Assembly (NCBI GenBank): GCA_964058845.1
Contig: CAXKVR010000007.1
Location: forward strand, 124,001-188,000
Direction of reading: 5' to 3'
Length of the DNA stretch: 64,000 bases
Origin: Carex sylvatica
Taxonomy: Eukaryota; Streptophyta; Magnoliopsida; Poales; Cyperaceae
Part shown: positions 35,447 through 48,209 of the stretch, in pieces
Layout of the letters: each line of letters begins with the position of its first letter
Numbering within the stretch: position 1 is the first letter of the stretch
Program-made: the position numbers and the translations under genes
Notes under the pieces: generated by a model
Told to the model about the DNA's origin: nothing
The model's input: the letters and a program-made list of their open reading frames with translations, nothing else
Databases searched by the model: none

Positions 35447-35890
35447 ATATTCCACTATTGCTTGCTGCTGACAGTTCCAATACAAGTACTTTAAATATTC
35501 CACTATTGTTTTCTGCTGACACTTCCATTATTGCTTGCTGCTGATACTTGCAAGTTTGACAAATTCAAGGCACTTCAATTATTTATGCTTGAAAATGGGC
35601 ATTAATTTTCATTTTGATATGTTTTGGCACTTGGCATATATGCCAAGCAAACCTTATTCTGTACTGGATGGTTTAGTATTTTTTATTTCATTAGTCAATG
35701 GCCATTCTTTTCTTCTTTTGTTGCTTGTAAAGATGTGCATTACGAGAATCAAAGTCCTTGGCTAGGTATCTAACAATTCATTTTGTTATAATATATGAAA
35801 CTGATTGAATTTGAACTGAGCTCAGAGGAAATGATATGGAAGGGGATGGATGCAGTTGAAAAGCAGATAAGATGCAATAGAAACTGGGTA
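35447..35890 (+). other. 3' flank of CNL-2, shared with paralogues
   Basis: No gene. Three imperfect copies of a unit around CCACTATTGCTTGCTGCTGACA lie at 35449-35550. GAGCTCAGAGGAAATGATATGG near 35818 is the inverse of blocks at 3530 and 47870, marking the common duplication unit. Confidence 0.6.
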
Positions 35891-35919
35891 CTACAAGAAG
35901 AACACAATCATTGGAAGTG

Positions 35920-38110
35920 ATAGTTTCTCTGGGCCAGAAGGTACATTACTCTAACAAGCTTTGTTGAAAGAATTAGATAAAATTGAATGCAGTAATAATA
36001 AGATTTGAGAATATTATGTGGGATTTTAATCATGGTTCTGAAACTCGGAATCGGAATCGGAATCGGGTTCTTGACCGTGGAATCCGAATTGGATGAATCG
36101 GCCGGAATCGGAAGAATCGGATCGATAACTCGGATTTTTTTGGCAGAACCTTATTTTGTCGCCAAAAGTAGAAAAAAATTGATAAAAAAAATTGATAAAA
36201 AAAATATGTTAAGACAATAAATTACACTCAAAATAATTCATTGCTACAATATTAATATAAGCAGAATATATTTTTACTGTCAAAAACTATGATGACCTAG
36301 CTGGATAATTATTGTACTGAGCCAAATAATAAAGATATTCATGTCATAAGAATCAAATTTGTATAGTAATTACTTAAAAAAACATTTAATTTTGAAATAA
36401 AATAGATAAAATAATAAAAATATAACTAATATTTACAAGAGAAAAATAAATTTTAAATTTCTATTTTATATTTTCATAAAAATTAAATTTATAACATAGT
36501 AATTCCATACTTCCATCCTTTCATCAAGTTAAGATACCGATCAGAATATGGTAAAATAAAAAAATAGTAAAATGGATAACTAATTCCTCTTTATTTTAGA
36601 GTAAAATAAAAATAATAATAAAATGGTAAAATATGGAGGGGCTGACTGTAAATTTCCCTATTTTTTCCCCATCTCATTTCCGTCTCCCTCCTCTCATTTC
36701 CGTCTCCTCCATCTCCAGAATCCAGACCCTTCTCCTGCGCGAGTTCCCCTTTCTTCCTTCGCCTTTCTTCTACTGGCACAGCAATCCACCTCGCCTTTCT
36801 TCGCCTTCCTTTCTGCGCGATCCACTGGCACTGGCACTGGCACAGCACGTCTTTCTTCTCCTCCGCCACTGGCACAGTCCAGGTTAGTGGGAATTGGAAA
36901 TTTTTGCTTTAAATCGGCTCAACTCGGCTTGACTCGGTGTAACTCGGCCGGAAAATCAGAAAATCGGCCGATTCTGTCACAGTTCATCCGATTTTTTCTG
37001 AAAAACTCGCATAAACACGAGAATCGGGTAAAAATCGGAATCGGACGGACTCGGAATGGACCGATTTTTTGAACTATGATTTTAATGCTATTAGAAGTAG
37101 AGGAGAGAGGTCAGGCCATCTTGTGATATTCAAATTAGCAAACATTTTAATGCTTTTATCAATAGGCTTAATCTAGTAGAACATGAACTTATTAATAGAA
37201 AATATACATAGTCTAATGGGTGGTAATAAAAACTGAACTTTAGCTACTAAATATAATCATTTATATTAATTGTGCAGTAATAAAAATATTTTGTTGTGTG
37301 ATGTGGTCAATTCTCAAGGAAGTAGTATTAGATTTAGAATAGAATTTTTAGGTATAGCATTACATGTATGGGCAGAAATATTACCAATTGTTCAATCTAT
37401 CTCTTTTACTCATTTACAAGACAAAATAGCATGGAAATAGGAACACCTAGGAAAATTTACTGTTGAATTAGTTTATAAAATGCTTAACTTCCGAGGAGTT
37501 ATGCCACAACATCCTATGGTTTGGTGGTTACTCCGTATTCCATCTAGACAAAAAAAATTGTGGTTAGTGATTAAAAACATGGTTCTAACAAAGGCTAATT
37601 TGCCAAAAAAGGATGGGCGGGAAGTTTGAAATTTCAGTTTTGTTCACAAATAGAAACAACTTCTCATTTGTTTCGAAATTGTTCTTTACCACAACAGATA
37701 TGGTTCTGGTTGGGGACATGCCAAGATTATTACATTTACTATGGAAATCATGTAGTAATATATTTGATTTTGCTTTACAGCTGCCAGAGACAAAAAAAAA
37801 AGGGTTTTTGCTGGTGCTCAGTGCAATGTGTTGGACACTTTGGAAGCACATAAATCAAGGTTGTTTTAATTCAGTGAATGTGAAATCAGCTAGAAGCCTA
37901 GAATCCTCAATCTACTAATAATATCTTCGGGTACATATTGGACAGGAACTGTGAAGAAGAAGATTAGAGAAGCTGCAGAACAATGGATTCTAGAAACCTT
38001 AGATACTATACCACTAAGATCGATCTTGGAACCCCAATGATACCCAAATGGGGGTACTAATATTGGTCACGTTTGATGGAGGAGATAATCACATCTCACA
38101 ATTTGATCAA
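35920..38110 (+). mobile_element. Degenerate LINE remnant, copy 2, split by a hAT element
   Basis: The same LINE as at 180-1251. The WDFN endonuclease segment is at about 36010-36030 and resumes at 37079 after the hAT insertion. The zf-RVT segment reads KFQFCSQIETTSHLFRNC followed by QQIWFWLG near 37622-37700. The 3' tail near 38030-38110 (CCCAATGATACCCAAATGG) aligns with copy 1 and continues past the point where copy 1 is interrupted. The reverse transcriptase core is missing. Confidence 0.78.
36031..37078. mobile_element. 1.05-kb non-autonomous hAT-like element in the LINE
   Basis: The terminal inverted repeats are CATGGTTCTGAAACTCGG and the reverse of CCGATTTTTTGAACTATG. The 8-bp duplication ATTTTAAT flanks it at 36023-36030 and 37079-37086, diagnostic of hAT. 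Subterminal AATCGG / ACTCGG motifs are abundant at both ends. The interior from about 36640 to 36890 is CT- and GC-rich, unlike the rest, with frames I do not recognise. Related copies are at 54966-55676 and, degraded, at about 40085-41020 and 47105-47300. Confidence 0.9.
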
Positions 38111-40084
38111 CCATAGAAATGATCCTACCTTATATATAGCACAGTTGTTATCGCGTTAACTCCTTTGTGCTCAATAGAATTTAGATTTCTGCGGGTTCTG
38201 TTGGTAGCCTTTTGGGTACTTAACTTTGGGTTAGTAGTTGATGTTTTGTTCATTGTTAATCGACATAGATCACAGTGGGTGATAGAACAGCTATATAAAG
38301 GCTAATAGCTAGTACTAGACTCTGATGTAAGTTAATGGCTCTCTGTTTCAGTTGAAAGGAACGGGCTACAAAAGAATTTTTATTTAAAAAAAAAAACACT
38401 AAGATGGCAAGGTTCAAAAATGAGGTGGGTTTCACTTCATAGGCAGGTACGAGTATTAGTTAGTAAGCTTTGATTAGCATGAGCTGTTCATATTCGAACT
38501 TTCCTGCAATCGCAGGGGTATAGATCAAAGCAACTTACGATATTGTACAAAAATGTACTTGTTAGCAAACATCCTTTTTTTTCTTTATATTTTATTTTCC
38601 TTTTGAGCAAAATGTTACCAAATTTACAGTACCTGTTACTTGGGGAACATTCCTTCTTTAATTTCTCTTATAGAAGTTCATTGTTGTTTATAGTTTGTTT
38701 TCAATATCATGTTTTGTACTCCTTATTTTTCTATATGTTATATGTTAAAATCATCAGTATAGAAGAGTATGTTATGCCAATCTATCAGTCAATTGCAGTA
38801 ATGGTATAGCACTCATATTCATGTTGTGCAAACACTAACCATTACAAAGATTGGGGCTCATGCATACAAAATTTGAGAGATGAGCCTTATACCAAATATC
38901 ACTGCATGCACTTTACCATACTAAATAAACATGTTCATCTAATTCGGATTTCAGAGTACTGTTCATCTAATTCGGATCGCAACAGATTTATTTCCTGTCA
39001 AGTCTAGTACTCAACGTCAAATTTACCTCTGAAACCTTTAAAATTTTCAATTTGCATGCATGCATGTTCTTTGATCTTGCCAAGCGTCTTATTATTTTTC
39101 ACATTTATGGAATTTCCAATTTAGTTCAGTGAAGATTATTGTATTGTGTAATTGTTAAATTCTTGAATGACGCTGAAGACCACAAAGCCATCAACATGCA
39201 TGCATATAAAATTGTAAAACTTGATAGCTTCGCGAAGTCTAAATTTTATTTTTTTATTGAAAAATTGGAAAGAAGAATTTCAAATGTTTGTACTAGTCTA
39301 TCATGTTATAAAGGGTGAGGAGGTTTTTGATGTGTAATTTTAATCTCTGCAAAGGCTTGCACATGAAATACAAAACAAGCTCTGTAAAATCAGACAACAT
39401 CTATGATTACAATTACATTGGAATAATACGAGATTTTATAGAATGAAGTGCTTTCCAAATGGGAAGGAGATCACCTGCCTCTCGAAGTGCAGTAATTTTC
39501 TGCTCCTTCAGTAACTAGAATGTAGGGCCGGTCACTGTTAAAGCGGGTCAGTCACATTTAATTTTTAAACTGGGAGTCCACCGACAGTGACTCTGAGGAT
39601 AGGAATTTTCTGCCCCCAGGGAGCAGAGAATTTGATTCCTTCCAAATGCTGCTCTTGTCTCAATTATGAAGATTATGAGAATACATATATGAAAGCGTTC
39701 AAGGTGAATACACCGTTACTATATATTACTAAATATTACCATAACGAGAGCTGGACCGTTGTTGCTGACAGTATCAACATGCAAAAAATATATGAACTTG
39801 AAAAAAATCATTCATAAAATTCAAATGAAAAAATAATATATAAAGTAGTTTGAATTGGGAGACCAATTAACTTAATTTGAATGTTATTAAATTATGGAAA
39901 ATATTTTAGCAAATTATCAACATATTTGTAACAAATTCTTATTTAATAGAAAGGACCAAGTATAAACTATTTTTTAAATAAATGAAATTCGAAACTAAGT
40001 TCCATTGTTTCCACCATAGGGCTACTGATCACCTCTGACGTGCACTGGTATTACAGTGATAGCAGATTTATAACCATAAAAGGA
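38111..40084. other. Intergenic stretch with no supported gene
   Basis: Short open frames (for example 38543-38809 and 39587-39817) have no recognisable domain. A repeated GTTCATCTAATTCGGAT pair lies near 38932-38972 and ATGCATGCATG runs near 39055. Nothing else is seen. Confidence 0.4.
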
Positions 40085-41020
40085 AAAAATTGCAATCGGA
40101 ATCAGAATCAGTCACTTGACCGTGGAATCGGAATCAGATGAATCGGTAGAAATTGGCTGAATCGGATTGGAAACTTGGATTTTTTTTGCCAGAAGCTTAT
40201 TTTGTATTTTTTTTTATAAATGATTAATTTGTCAACAATTTATGTTTAAACAAATGATTACACTCAAATAATTCACTAAAATAATATAATATAAGCATTA
40301 CAATTAAAATAAATAACATGAAGTAGTGTTTTTTTAGACCGATGAACATGAAAATTTAGTTAATTTAAAATTAAATACGATAAATACATTATTTGAAAAT
40401 ATATTTGTCTGAAAAAGAAGTACATATGAAATAGTTAGATATGAATGTTAAAAGTTAGAATTTATACGAGATAGGCACAGTAGAAAATTAATACCTGATA
40501 ATACTTAAAATCTTCTTTTAATTATTATTGGACTGATTTACTTGACCTTAAAAAATTTCAAGGTTGAAATTCTAAAACATAATTTTTTAATTCGCTGAGG
40601 TGGCATTTGTAAAAGGTACTTTCTTTTTAAAGGTTGAAATATCGCTTCTTCCTTCTCCCACGGCTTCGTCTCTCTCTCTCCCGTAAATTACTAAAATAAT
40701 TCGCAACCTGCCCTTTAATATTTCGCTGACCGACCTGCCCGTATCTCTTTCTTTTTCTTCGCGACATCCACGCGGGTCGATTTCAACCCGTTCGCCCTTT
40801 CCTTTGCCCTAGATACGTAGCAAAACCAAATTGAACATAAAATGCAGAATCGGCCGCCCCAAATCGTGAGAATCTGTCTGGGTTCGTGCAGAATCGCTTC
40901 ACTCGATCGATTCAACACTGCTGAATCTGGATTTTTGCAGAAAACTCTCTCGCCGAGTAAGTCGATCCAAAATCGACTCGGCCTGGTCCGATTCCGGTCC
41001 GACTCGGCCGATGTTGCCTT
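40085..41020. mobile_element. Degraded hAT-like element of the AATCGG family
   Basis: The left part repeats TTGACCGTGGAATC(G/C)GAAT and GATGAATCGG, as in the element at 36031-37078. The right part (40890-41020) has ACTCGGCC, GATTCCGGTCCGACTCGG and related motifs. The interior at about 40640-40860 is CT/GC-rich as in that element. Terminal repeats and target duplication are no longer readable, so the boundaries are approximate. Confidence 0.6.
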
Positions 41021-42269
41021 CTATATTTATAACTCACTACACTATTGTTATACTCGGAAGTGCAAAGACAATAGTCAATGGATCTCTCTGGTGGCGAGCG
41101 TAGACTTGTAGTCAATGAAGGTACAGTAATGAATCTTGATTCCCAGAGAAAATGAACCCTAAAAAAGATTTTTCTGTTCCTCGAATTTTCATTATATCAA
41201 CATTTTCCTTAAAGAACCCTACAGAGATTAATATTTGTATCGGAAGGACGGACAAATGGTTGTTTAAATTATTTGAATGTGCATATTTTTTGTACAAGTT
41301 TTATATTTGAGTAATTTTAGTTTTAGAATGTTCACTAATTCTTACTAGTAAAATGAGTAGTAAATTCAGTACGGTGATAAAAATATTTCATGCCTATCAA
41401 TAATAGTAAATATTTAAGAATTTTGAAAATCAAGTCCAGACTCATATGTATTTCTACAACCATATTTCTAAAAAAAAAAATTAATCAGTTTTTTGTGACA
41501 TAGAATTGATGTTTGATTTGCATCTCGTACTAAATTGAAAGGTGTGGTTTTCAGGTGAAATTAGTTTGTGCAACTTATTTTGTTAGTAAAACTAAATTTA
41601 GAAAATTATTTAAAAAAAAAAATTAGTAAACTAAATCTACAACCATATTTCATGAGTAATTTATTGCCAAACAGAAGTTTCATCTCAAACTATTAACTTC
41701 ATCTCTAATCGTATGTATATATTTTTTCAAAATAGAAAAAAGTATAATTGTCCCACACACCCGCTGCATCCCTACCGAAAAGTGAAACAAGATTAATTTA
41801 TTGGTGTATTCTTTTAATCTTTTTTTTTTTTTTAAACAGTAAATTTGTGTTTTCTCTTTTCTTCAACTTCCTGCCGTCTTTCTAGCATGACTCCCGTTTG
41901 TTATTAGCACACGGTCCAGGCGGTATACCTAGTAAATAAAATAAGAACATTTAAATAAAAGGACATAGTAAGAATTTTACAAGTCTCAACCATGTTATCT
42001 TTTGTGCTTAATACAGTCAAAATATGACAATTCCCAAATAATATAAATTTTGGGCAACAGAAACCAAGTATGTTATTACTCGAATTATATGCAATTTGTT
42101 TTAAAAAAATACTAAGTTAGCTATAAGAAAAATATTTGAATGTAATACTAACAAGTTTTATTCACAAAAAAAAAAATTAAAATATATATAAACAAACTTT
42201 GATAAATGAACCCGGGGTACCTGGTGCGCTGCGAGCCTGGCCCCGGACTACTTGAGCTTGGCTGATAAG
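41021..42269. other. Intergenic stretch with no supported gene
   Basis: Only the 41025-41150 segment is notable, being related to 17850-18000. The rest is AT-rich with homopolymer runs. Confidence 0.4.
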
Positions 42270-42560
42270 CAAGGTTCTAAATAGCGATTATAGCGGCATA
42301 GCAAGAAGACAAAAAAAAAAAAGCTATTACGAATAGCGTAGCTATAGCGAAAGCTATCATACATAGCATTTTTTTTATTTTTAAATTTTATATTATAAGG
42401 TTAGTATGTGGATTAGCAGGAATACTAATTTACCATTATAAGGTTAGTATGTGGATTAGCAGGAATACTAAATTTTATATTATAAGTTATCACTAACCAA
42501 GGTAATTAGCAGGAATACTAATTTACCATTATAAGGTTAGTATGTGGATTAAATGATGGT
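42270..42560. repeat. Tandem repeat around TTATAAGGTTAGTATGTGGATTAG
   Basis: The motif occurs at about 42396, 42434 and 42530 with intervening GCAGGAATACTAA segments, forming a direct-repeat cluster. Just before it (42280-42370) several AGCGATTATAGCG / GCTATAGCG motifs in both orientations suggest the edge of an unidentified transposon. Confidence 0.65.
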
Positions 42561-44165
42561 TATGTTTCACAGACCATAGACAAAGAGTTGTCATTTAATC
42601 ACATAGATACATGTTAAGAACATGGTATTTGACTGATCCAGAATGAAACGATATATGGTAATGTGTTTCTGTCATTAACAGTTTCATTCCTGTTAAGTTC
42701 TACAGTATGAGGTGTGGTCTTTCCTACATGAGAAATGTGTATTTGTAAGTGTTATCAAACGCTATCCGTAAAAGGAAGTTATAAAGGTAGTATTTCAGTA
42801 TGCATTACTTGTGCGGAGGAATAGATGCTCACCAAAAATACTATCATCCCTCGTATTATTATACGAGTGATAGCAACACTGGGCCCCTTGATAGGAGTGG
42901 GATTATACGTATACAGTATGATTAATAGAGATTAATCATATAAAATAATCTACTCAAGATCAAGAAAAGATTTGGTTTGCAGGGATGACACATACCTACC
43001 ATGAACCTGATCTGTTGCTATGAGACGAAAGAATTAACACAAGTAAATTAATGAGTTTACTGCAGGATTATGATATTGTACTGGACAACATCATATGTGT
43101 AATTAGGGATCACAGTGCACTGTCAGGTGCCAACATAACACAGATCCTATTGAGTCACACTGCATAGGAACGGGATTAGAGAATCTTATTATTAATTATA
43201 AATAGTTATAATTAATAAATAAGATGGTAAAATATTAATTATAAATGTTATAATTAATATAGAAATATCATAGAGATTATAATCTTAAACAGTTTAAAAT
43301 TACAAGCGTGTATGACACGTTGTGTAAAAGTTATTACAACCACAGTGGCAAAGAATATATAATTGTTAAGAATAATTATATATACATATGAATTAGTACA
43401 TTTGGGCCTTAATTATATTTAGAATATAATTAAGAAAGCCCAAAGAATGAAGCCTAAAAGCGTAGGTCTGATACTGTTCATTCTGAGCCTTTATGGGTCT
43501 TGCACTATTCATTCTGGACCTTTCTGGGACCTGGTACTATCCACATTGGGCCCAAATCAAAGTCCAAAATTTCATGACCCAATAACCATTCTTAATGGAT
43601 CTTTCTGGATCTTTCTGGGCCCAGAACTATTTATTTTGGACCTCTGTAATTAGTTTATTGGGTCAGGGGCATTTTGGTTATTTCACCATACCCCAAAACC
43701 GACTTTACCCCTTCAAAATCGACCTACTAAAGGGGTGGAGGGGTGGAGAGAAGGCATACCATTCATAGTTTTCAAGTTTGAGTTGGAGATTTGGCTGAAC
43801 GCCCTGCGGAAGTCAAGTTCCTCTGATTCTTAGAATCCCTCTCAAATAGTGATTGTGTGAGGTTAAATATATACGTGTAGACATATATATTTGAGTGGTA
43901 AGCGGTTGTAATCTTGCGTAGTCAGCAGTAACTCTGCTTTTATACATAAGTTGTGAATCAGGGTATTTGCAGAACGCGAGACAACTTGTTTAAGCTGAGT
44001 GCTGCAAGTATAGTATTTCTAGCAGGAGAAATACTTGCTCTCTAATCATTCCTGGTGAGATAGAGACACTAGACGTCTGGTGCTGTTGTCCAAAGATGAC
44101 GAGGAGGAGTAGCAGCAGCAGCGAGGCAAAGCCCTCAGCAGTTCCAATTAGAATTTGGAACCAAG
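42561..44165. other. Unclassified repeat-like region, possibly LTR-derived
   Basis: No protein-coding frame is supported. A segment at 43460-43640 repeats ACTATTCATTCTGGACC- and TTTCTGGGACC-like units several times. The 3' part (43860-44160) resembles the non-coding leader or LTR of a retrotransposon in composition, but no second LTR or primer-binding site was found. The identity remains open. Confidence 0.3.
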
Positions 44166-45104
44166 GTATAATGTTATGATATATTTAATTGTTAAATAAA
44201 TTTAGTTTTAGAAATCAATCATGGAGATAGATCCTAGACTTAAGTTAGATGTAAATAAATTTGTTTTACGATCTTTTTCTGCGCCTAAGCCAACGAGATT
44301 TTACCAGCGAAAACTCAACATAAGGAGCACCATTATTGAGGTAAGAACTTTATTTTGAAAGCGCATCATGTCAAAAAGAAATTATCTTCTATGGAAATGC
44401 GTGTTACAAACAGAGAAAGGCCGGGTCTCCTCTTTTTATAAAGAGATAGCTTGTTTTGTATTTGACATATAAGCCCTTTCAAATGAGTGTCTTTCACGTT
44501 CATAAGGCCCTTTCAGGAAATTTTGTTGTGGAAAAAATTGATAGTTGCGGTCCTTTCAGGTTGTAGTCTTGTATTGTGGGGTGATATGCAAATTTTAAAT
44601 TCGTAGGATATATATGTACTACGTAGCAAATTTGCAATAAACATGTGTACAGATTGTTGAAACTTAAATTTGGAAATCTCAAAATTTCATCACAATTTGT
44701 AGCATTTACAAACTTGAGAGTTAAAATGAAAATTTCATATCTAATTAATTTAAATTCTTTTTTTAGTAAGAACATAAGTTATGCTCCTATTTTATTAATC
44801 GTAATTGGTTACATGGTTTTAAGGACTTTGAGAAATAGGCCTTTGACTGATGTACGAATAGTTAAAGAAATGAAAAATAAATAACAGAAAGATAAAAAAA
44901 ATATTAGTAGGAGTTTATCTTTAAAACAATAAAAATCAAATAGGCTTTGTTTAACATTTGTTTTTAAGGAAATTAATTCATGAGATGTTATTTGATATCC
45001 ACTCTTCGATTCTTCCTTAAACGGCTCTTATTAATTTTAATTCTGATTATAACTCAAATGATTTGATTTGACTTGAACCCTCTCTCCTCTCTGTTTTGCA
45101 TTGG
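44166..45104. other. Intergenic stretch with no supported gene
   Basis: Nothing recognisable. An open frame at 44645-44884 has no known domain. Confidence 0.35.
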
Positions 45105-45265
45105 AAAAGAAAATAATTCTTTTTTTAAATTCTGTTTTTATTTTTATTATTTAATTTCTATTTTTTAAATTCTGTTTTATTTATGTCTGTTTTTTAATCT
45201 CTGTTTTTTAAATTCTGTTTTTTAAATTCTGTTTTTTAACTTCTATTTTTTAAATTATGTCTTTA
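45105..45265. repeat. Minisatellite of TTTTTTAAATTCTG units
   Basis: About ten imperfect copies of a 14-16 bp unit, TTTTTTAAATTCTGT, in tandem. Confidence 0.75.
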
Positions 45266-46335
45266 ATTTATTGTTTTAAAGTTTCTGATTTAATTATATT
45301 TTTGATTTATATTTTATTTAACCTATTAAAAATAAATGAACATTTAGAAAATATATTATCAATTTAAAATGTAAACTAAAAATTTTGAAATATAAATAAA
45401 TTATGAAACTATATAATTAGAATAAGAATTTGAAAATAAAATAAAATGATTCGTGTAAAGAAATAAATAAATACATTTGTACTTAGCCGAATAAATATAC
45501 ATGTAAAGAAATAAAATAAATTTCATGTGACTGCACATGTGTATATATATGTATATCCAAAGAAAACGACCATTTTTATTAATATCCTAAAAAATATATA
45601 TAATTTTAAAAATGCCCCCGCATTAGCCCATGCGGCGCATTTATGCTGCATGTGGCGCATGATGCAGCGCGTGCGGGCGGCGGCATTTGTGGCGCATGCA
45701 TCGCATTTGACCTCTGCTGGTAAATCAACAAGTCTGGATTGAACAAGTACCAAACTGCAAAAGTAATTACACCATAATGTAGAGCATTTAAAAATACACA
45801 TAATTGATACAAATTTCAATTTATTTGGATTTCTCTACAGTTAGTTATGAATTTTCTAAGTTCAGCTTTGGAAGAAACTTTAAACATCGATAACTTTTGT
45901 TAAGAAAGTCGGATTTGTGCGTATGACCACTTTTCGAAAAGGGAGAATGAGACGGATCTGAATATCACTCGGGGGAGTTACCCCCAAATATTTGGAGCGT
46001 CAGAATTTCAAAAAAACATCGTTTAGTGCCTTAAAAATTCAGTTTTAGTTTTCGTTCGACGGTAGACGTTGGATCAGCGATTTTCAAAGTGGCTTAATAA
46101 ATAGTAAAAAAAATCAAAAAAAATATAAAATTTGGTCTCCAAGCACATTTCAATATAGAGATCACATCTAACGGTTCATATCAACATTTTGGATTTTGAA
46201 AACGAAAAAATGACTTATAAGCATATATCCTCATATGCTTATGTAAGTAGAGTAGCCAACCTCTATATTGTATATACATATATGTATACGGTTCAGATCG
46301 ACTTATAAGCATCTAATGGTTCAGAAAGACTTTTA
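45266..46335. other. Intergenic stretch with one GC-rich island
   Basis: A short GC-rich segment at 45612-45715 repeats GGCGCAT / ATGCGGCGC motifs amid AT-rich DNA; it may be a transposon end. No gene is supported. Confidence 0.35.
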
Positions 46336-46452
46336 AAGTAATTGATTTAAGTAACATTGTTTTAAAATAATTAGTAATTTTGATTTATATTTAAAGTAAT
46401 TGATTCAAGCAACATTGTTTTAAAATAATTAGTAATTTTGATTTATATTTAA
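46336..46452. repeat. Tandem duplication of about 55 bp
   Basis: Two copies of a unit containing AACATTGTTTTAAAATAATTAG and ATTTTGATTTATATTT, near 46338 and 46395. Confidence 0.75.
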
Positions 46453-46719
46453 ACTAATTGAATGAGAATTTGAAAATAAAATGAAATGACTCGTGTAAAG
46501 AAATAAATAAATACATTTTTACATAGCCAAATAAACATACAAATTTTCGCAAGAACAATTTTTAAATATAAGTTACAAATTTTATTTATTTAGGAATTAT
46601 AAAGATGTGACTTGATAATTTTATGTAAATATATAGACACTATTTGATATTGCACTATTCAGATTTTAAAAGTTGAATTATAAACACGTAATAATATTCG
46701 TACAGCACCATAAGAAAAA

Positions 46720-46965
46720 ACAGAAAAAAAAAGACCTGCCCCTACCCAGACCGCCTGTGCCCATACCCGGACCCCCCCCCCCTCAAGGGTACAACGGGCA
46801 CGAGTATAAGACGGGCAGGGCACGGTTTTTAAAAAAAAAAATCCGTGATACCCAGCCCGTGGTACCCGTCTACCCGTGATATCCGTGCTCGATCCCTATC
46901 CGTGCTCGTGCTCGGGTATGCCCAGCCCGCCCTGCCCCTACCCGAGAGCAAATCATTATACTGGT
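46720..46965. repeat. GGGTACCCG-type degenerate DNA transposon remnant
   Basis: GC-rich segment made of CCCGTGATACCC, TACCCGTCTACCCG and GGGTATGCCCAGCCCG motifs with poly-C and poly-A runs. Such GGGTA/CCCGT-rich ends are common in plant hAT-like MITEs. Edges are not definable. Confidence 0.4.
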
Positions 46966-47104
46966 ACCACCTACCATTTTTTTTTTTTTTAAAAAAAACT
47001 CAAATTGGTTATGCTACATGCACCCAAGTTTGTCATATCCCACTCTAACTAAATTTCCATCTTGAAATAAAACTTGATGATCTAATCAACAAAGTAAAGA
47101 AAAT

Positions 47105-47600
47105 TATATTTGTTTTAACCGATGCTTAGAAAATCAGAACCGAAATTGGTCACTTGATCATGAAATGAATAAGAATCTGATGAATCGATCGAAATTGGTT
47201 GTATCAAATCGGAAACTTGAATTATTTTTTTGACAAAAGTTTTTTTTTCCTAAAAAAATTGATTAAAAATTATTTTGTCAAAAAATATGTTAAGACAAAA
47301 GATTATCCTGAAATAATCCATTTGCATAATATAAACAAGGGTTACAAATTTACAATCAAAAGTCATAACAGACATTTTTTAGTCATGCAAAGAACAAAAC
47401 AAAAAAACCCACTCCGGAGCTCTGGTAAGTCTCTCAAGAAAAGTGCACCCATATTCATGTTGGTACAACATATACTCTTCAATGCTAATGATTTTAAGTT
47501 GAAGATAAATAGGGAATATAATATATGATAATGAAAAAATTATAAACGATAATGCAAAAAATTATAAACGATAATGAACTTCTATGAGAGAAATTGAAAA
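47105..47600. mobile_element. Degraded hAT-like remnant, part of a duplicated CNL 3' flank
   Basis: 47110-47230 carries the AATCGG-family signature (AATTGGTCACTTGATCATGAAAT, GATGAATCGATC). 47260-47520 matches 61680-61960, sharing TTTTGTCAAAAAATATGTTAAG, CACTCCGGA and CTCTCAAGAAAAGTGCAC. The transposon remnant was therefore copied together with the CNL-3/CNL-4 duplication. Confidence 0.55.
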
Positions 47601-48209
47601 AAAAAAAAAAAAAAAAAACACTGTTCCACCAGTAACAACTACATTTTGTACAATATGCATGGTCAGATGCTTTGATATATCCTCCTGTAATTCTGCAGTA
47701 AAATTTGCATATCACCAGTTGATACAATAATCAAATTAACCTTACAATTAATAATTTTATCCGTCAATGAAATAATGCTCACCTGATTCCAAAACAGGGG
47801 AACTTGAAATCCGTCCACATCATTTCTCTGGTTTGACTTGATGGTATATACGCTATTTGGATCCATCTGCTGCCATATCATTTCCTCTGAGCTCAGTTTA
47901 AAATAAATCTAGTTTTCAATATTGAAAAAAAAGGTAATTGTTAGATAACTAGCCAAGGACTTTGGCTATCGTAATCCACTATAACTGTACAAGCAACAAA
48001 AGAAGGAAAGAATGACCATTGACAAATTAAACAAGAAAGATATTATGGTACAGAATAAGTTTTGCCAAGACAGATATGCCCATAGGCCAGAACATATCAG
48101 ATTTGACACTAAAGCCCATTCAATGTATTAATCTGTTTTAAGTAAAAATGATTAAAGTGGCTTGTAGTTAATCAATTGCAAACCTACCATAGGCCATAGT
48201 ACGGAATAT
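47601..48209 (-). other. 3' flank of CNL-3
   Basis: No gene. From 47860 it is similar to the 3' flanks of CNL-1 and CNL-4 (CATTTCCTCTGAGCTCAG and AAGGTAATTGTTAGATAACTAG). It probably contains the 3' untranslated region of CNL-3. Confidence 0.55.

Noticed and set aside
36623..37072. 149-aa plus-strand open frame
   Set aside because: It sits entirely inside a hAT element with low-complexity Ser/Pro sequence and no recognisable domain.
42561..44165. Candidate solo LTR
   Set aside because: No paired LTR, primer-binding site, defined ends or target duplication could be found, so it is reported only as unclassified.
45523..45819. Overlapping open frames with Ala/Cys-rich sequence
   Set aside because: They arise from a GC-rich repeat island of GCGCAT motifs; both strands are open and neither resembles a protein.
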